Assembly (NCBI GenBank): GCA_020345705.1
Contig: CP070766.1
Location: forward strand, 2,490,542-2,497,928
Length of the DNA stretch: 7,387 nt
Direction: 5' to 3'
DNA from: Candidatus Zixiibacteriota bacterium
Lineage (GTDB): Bacteria; Zixibacteria; MSB-5A5; GN15; PGXB01
Positions 6,938-7,387 of the stretch are shown piece by piece. Each line of letters opens with the position of its first letter. Position 1 is the first letter of the stretch. The translations under genes and the position numbers were made by a program. The notes under the pieces are model-generated. The model did no database searches. It worked only from the letters and a program-made list of their open reading frames with translations, and was not told the origin of the DNA.

Positions 6938-7104
6938 TCCCGGGCGCCCTGCGCTCGCCTGTGAGTCCATTACCGGCCAGAGACCAGAATGTCACATCAG
7001 CCCTTGAAAACAGCCTTAAGCCGGCCGGGGATCGCCAAAAGGCCCTTGCCAAAAAGCCGGAAACTATTATATTGTCCTCCTGTTATAGGCATGGATACAG
7101 AGTT
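6938..7104 (+). other. Intergenic gap before panD with imperfect repeats, no terminator seen
   Basis: This 167-nt gap is the longest non-coding stretch in the window. It contains CCGGCCGG at 7021-7028, an imperfect direct repeat of 13 nt (7032-7044 and 7046-7058, 11 of 13 identical), and a possible long-loop pairing of CCGGC (7021-7025) with GCCGG (7056-7060). No GC-rich hairpin followed by a T run is present, so the upstream transcript has no visible intrinsic terminator. The panD reading frame stays open back through the gap, but the translation looks nothing like PanD or another family I recognise. Confidence 0.6.
7046..7073 (+). promoter_or_regulatory. Sigma70-like promoter candidate for panD
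   Basis: TTGCCA (7046-7051) and TATATT (7068-7073) each match consensus at 5 of 6 positions with a 16-nt spacer. Transcription would start near 7080, leaving a leader of about 25 nt before the panD ATG. It is the best two-box promoter match in the window. The -35 box lies inside the second copy of the 13-nt imperfect repeat. Confidence 0.5.
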
Positions 7105-7387
7105 ATGCTTATTTCGATAAACAAATCAAAGATTCATCGGGCAACCGTAACCGATGCCAACCTTAATTATGAAGGCTCGATAACGATTGATGCGGACCTG
7201 ATGAAAGCGGCGGATATCGTCGAGTACGAGAAGGTTCAGATCGCCAATATTGCCAATGGCGAGCGCCTCGAAACATATGTGATGACGGGTGAACCCGGCT
7301 CGGGGACTATATGTATTAACGGCGCCGCGGCCCGAAAATGCAGAAAAGGCGACCTGATTATCATAATCTCATATGGGCTGATTGAAA
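7105..7387 (+). CDS. panD: Aspartate 1-decarboxylase precursor, 3'-truncated by window edge
   Basis: Decarboxylates L-aspartate to beta-alanine for pantothenate and coenzyme A synthesis. It is made as an inactive pi-protein that cleaves itself between Gly24 and Ser25, turning Ser25 into the catalytic pyruvoyl group. Here Gly24-Ser25 sits exactly at the expected position in YEGSIT, so cleavage would give a 24-residue beta chain. Other conserved residues also fall at their E. coli numbers: K9 (KSKIHRA), R54, T57 and Y58 (ERLETY), and NGAAAR at 72-77. Ninety-four codons are visible; the family is about 115-130 residues, so some 20-35 are cut off at the window edge. The ATG at 7105 reproduces the family N-terminus. 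The frame is open further upstream, with a GTG 48 codons earlier, but that extension is unlike PanD. A promoter candidate lies just upstream, so panD may be transcribed apart from the isomerase gene. panB and panC are not in view. Confidence 0.96.
   Translation, partial: MLISINKSKIHRATVTDANLNYEGSITIDADLMKAADIVEYEKVQIANIANGERLETYVMTGEPGSGTICINGAAARKCRKGDLIIIISYGLIE

Noticed and set aside
6940..6960. Possible terminator hairpin after the isomerase gene (GGGCG pairing with CGCCT)
   Set aside because: The stem is only five pairs with one G-U, and no T run follows.
7021..7060. CCGGC/GCCGG pairing as a terminator or riboswitch
   Set aside because: The loop is about 30 nt, the stem is five pairs, no T run follows, and it lies upstream of the proposed start site, so it would not be in the panD transcript.
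6961..7104. N-terminal extension of PanD by 48 codons from a GTG
   Set aside because: The frame is open, but the sequence is not PanD-like. A promoter candidate falls inside it and self-cleavage numbering fits the ATG at 7105 exactly.
1..7387. Search for a novel defence, mobile or secondary-metabolite system
   Set aside because: Every long frame with real coding character belongs to a known housekeeping family. No inverted repeats, tRNA, integrase, transposase or clustered repeats were seen.

Overview
The window holds eight protein-coding genes, all on the + strand and tightly packed. The order is folP (5' end outside the window) - cdaA - obg - dprA - ptsH - ptsI - a bifunctional phosphoglucose/phosphomannose isomerase gene - panD (3' end outside the window). 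I found no RNA gene, insertion sequence, CRISPR array, prophage piece or convincing Rho-independent terminator. The DNA is moderately GC-rich throughout and no gene stands out as foreign. This reads as a vertically inherited bacterial chromosome segment.

The organism is a bacterium. Membrane-type CdaA, an HPr with both His15 and Ser46, an Obg GTPase without an OCT extension, and an archaeal/Aquifex-style fused-activity sugar-phosphate isomerase point away from Gammaproteobacteria. They are compatible with a poorly cultivated phylum, for example one in or near the FCB group. That placement is inference from gene content only and is weak.

Region by region: positions 1-1533 carry folP (folate synthesis) and cdaA (c-di-AMP synthesis), 9 nt apart and probably co-transcribed. 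A 121-nt gap (1534-1654) contains a perfect TATAAT and probably the promoter for obg. From obg onward the genes are close: dprA overlaps the end of obg by 23 nt, ptsH starts 9 nt after dprA, ptsI follows after 66 nt, and the isomerase gene starts 5 nt after ptsI. A 167-nt gap (6938-7104) then separates panD, which has its own sigma70-like promoter candidate.

Functionally, ptsH and ptsI encode the general phosphoryl carriers of the PEP-dependent phosphotransferase system (PTS). No sugar-specific EII component is present. The next gene encodes an enzyme that interconverts glucose-6-P or mannose-6-P with fructose-6-P, so this block links PEP status to entry into glycolysis. folP and panD feed one-carbon and pantothenate/CoA metabolism, cdaA and obg are signalling and ribosome-assembly functions, and dprA handles single-stranded DNA uptake and recombination. 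I see no undescribed multi-gene system. The points worth a second look are residue substitutions in otherwise invariant motifs (CdaA, EI, DprA, the isomerase), the EII-less PTS pair beside the isomerase, and the structured panD leader.
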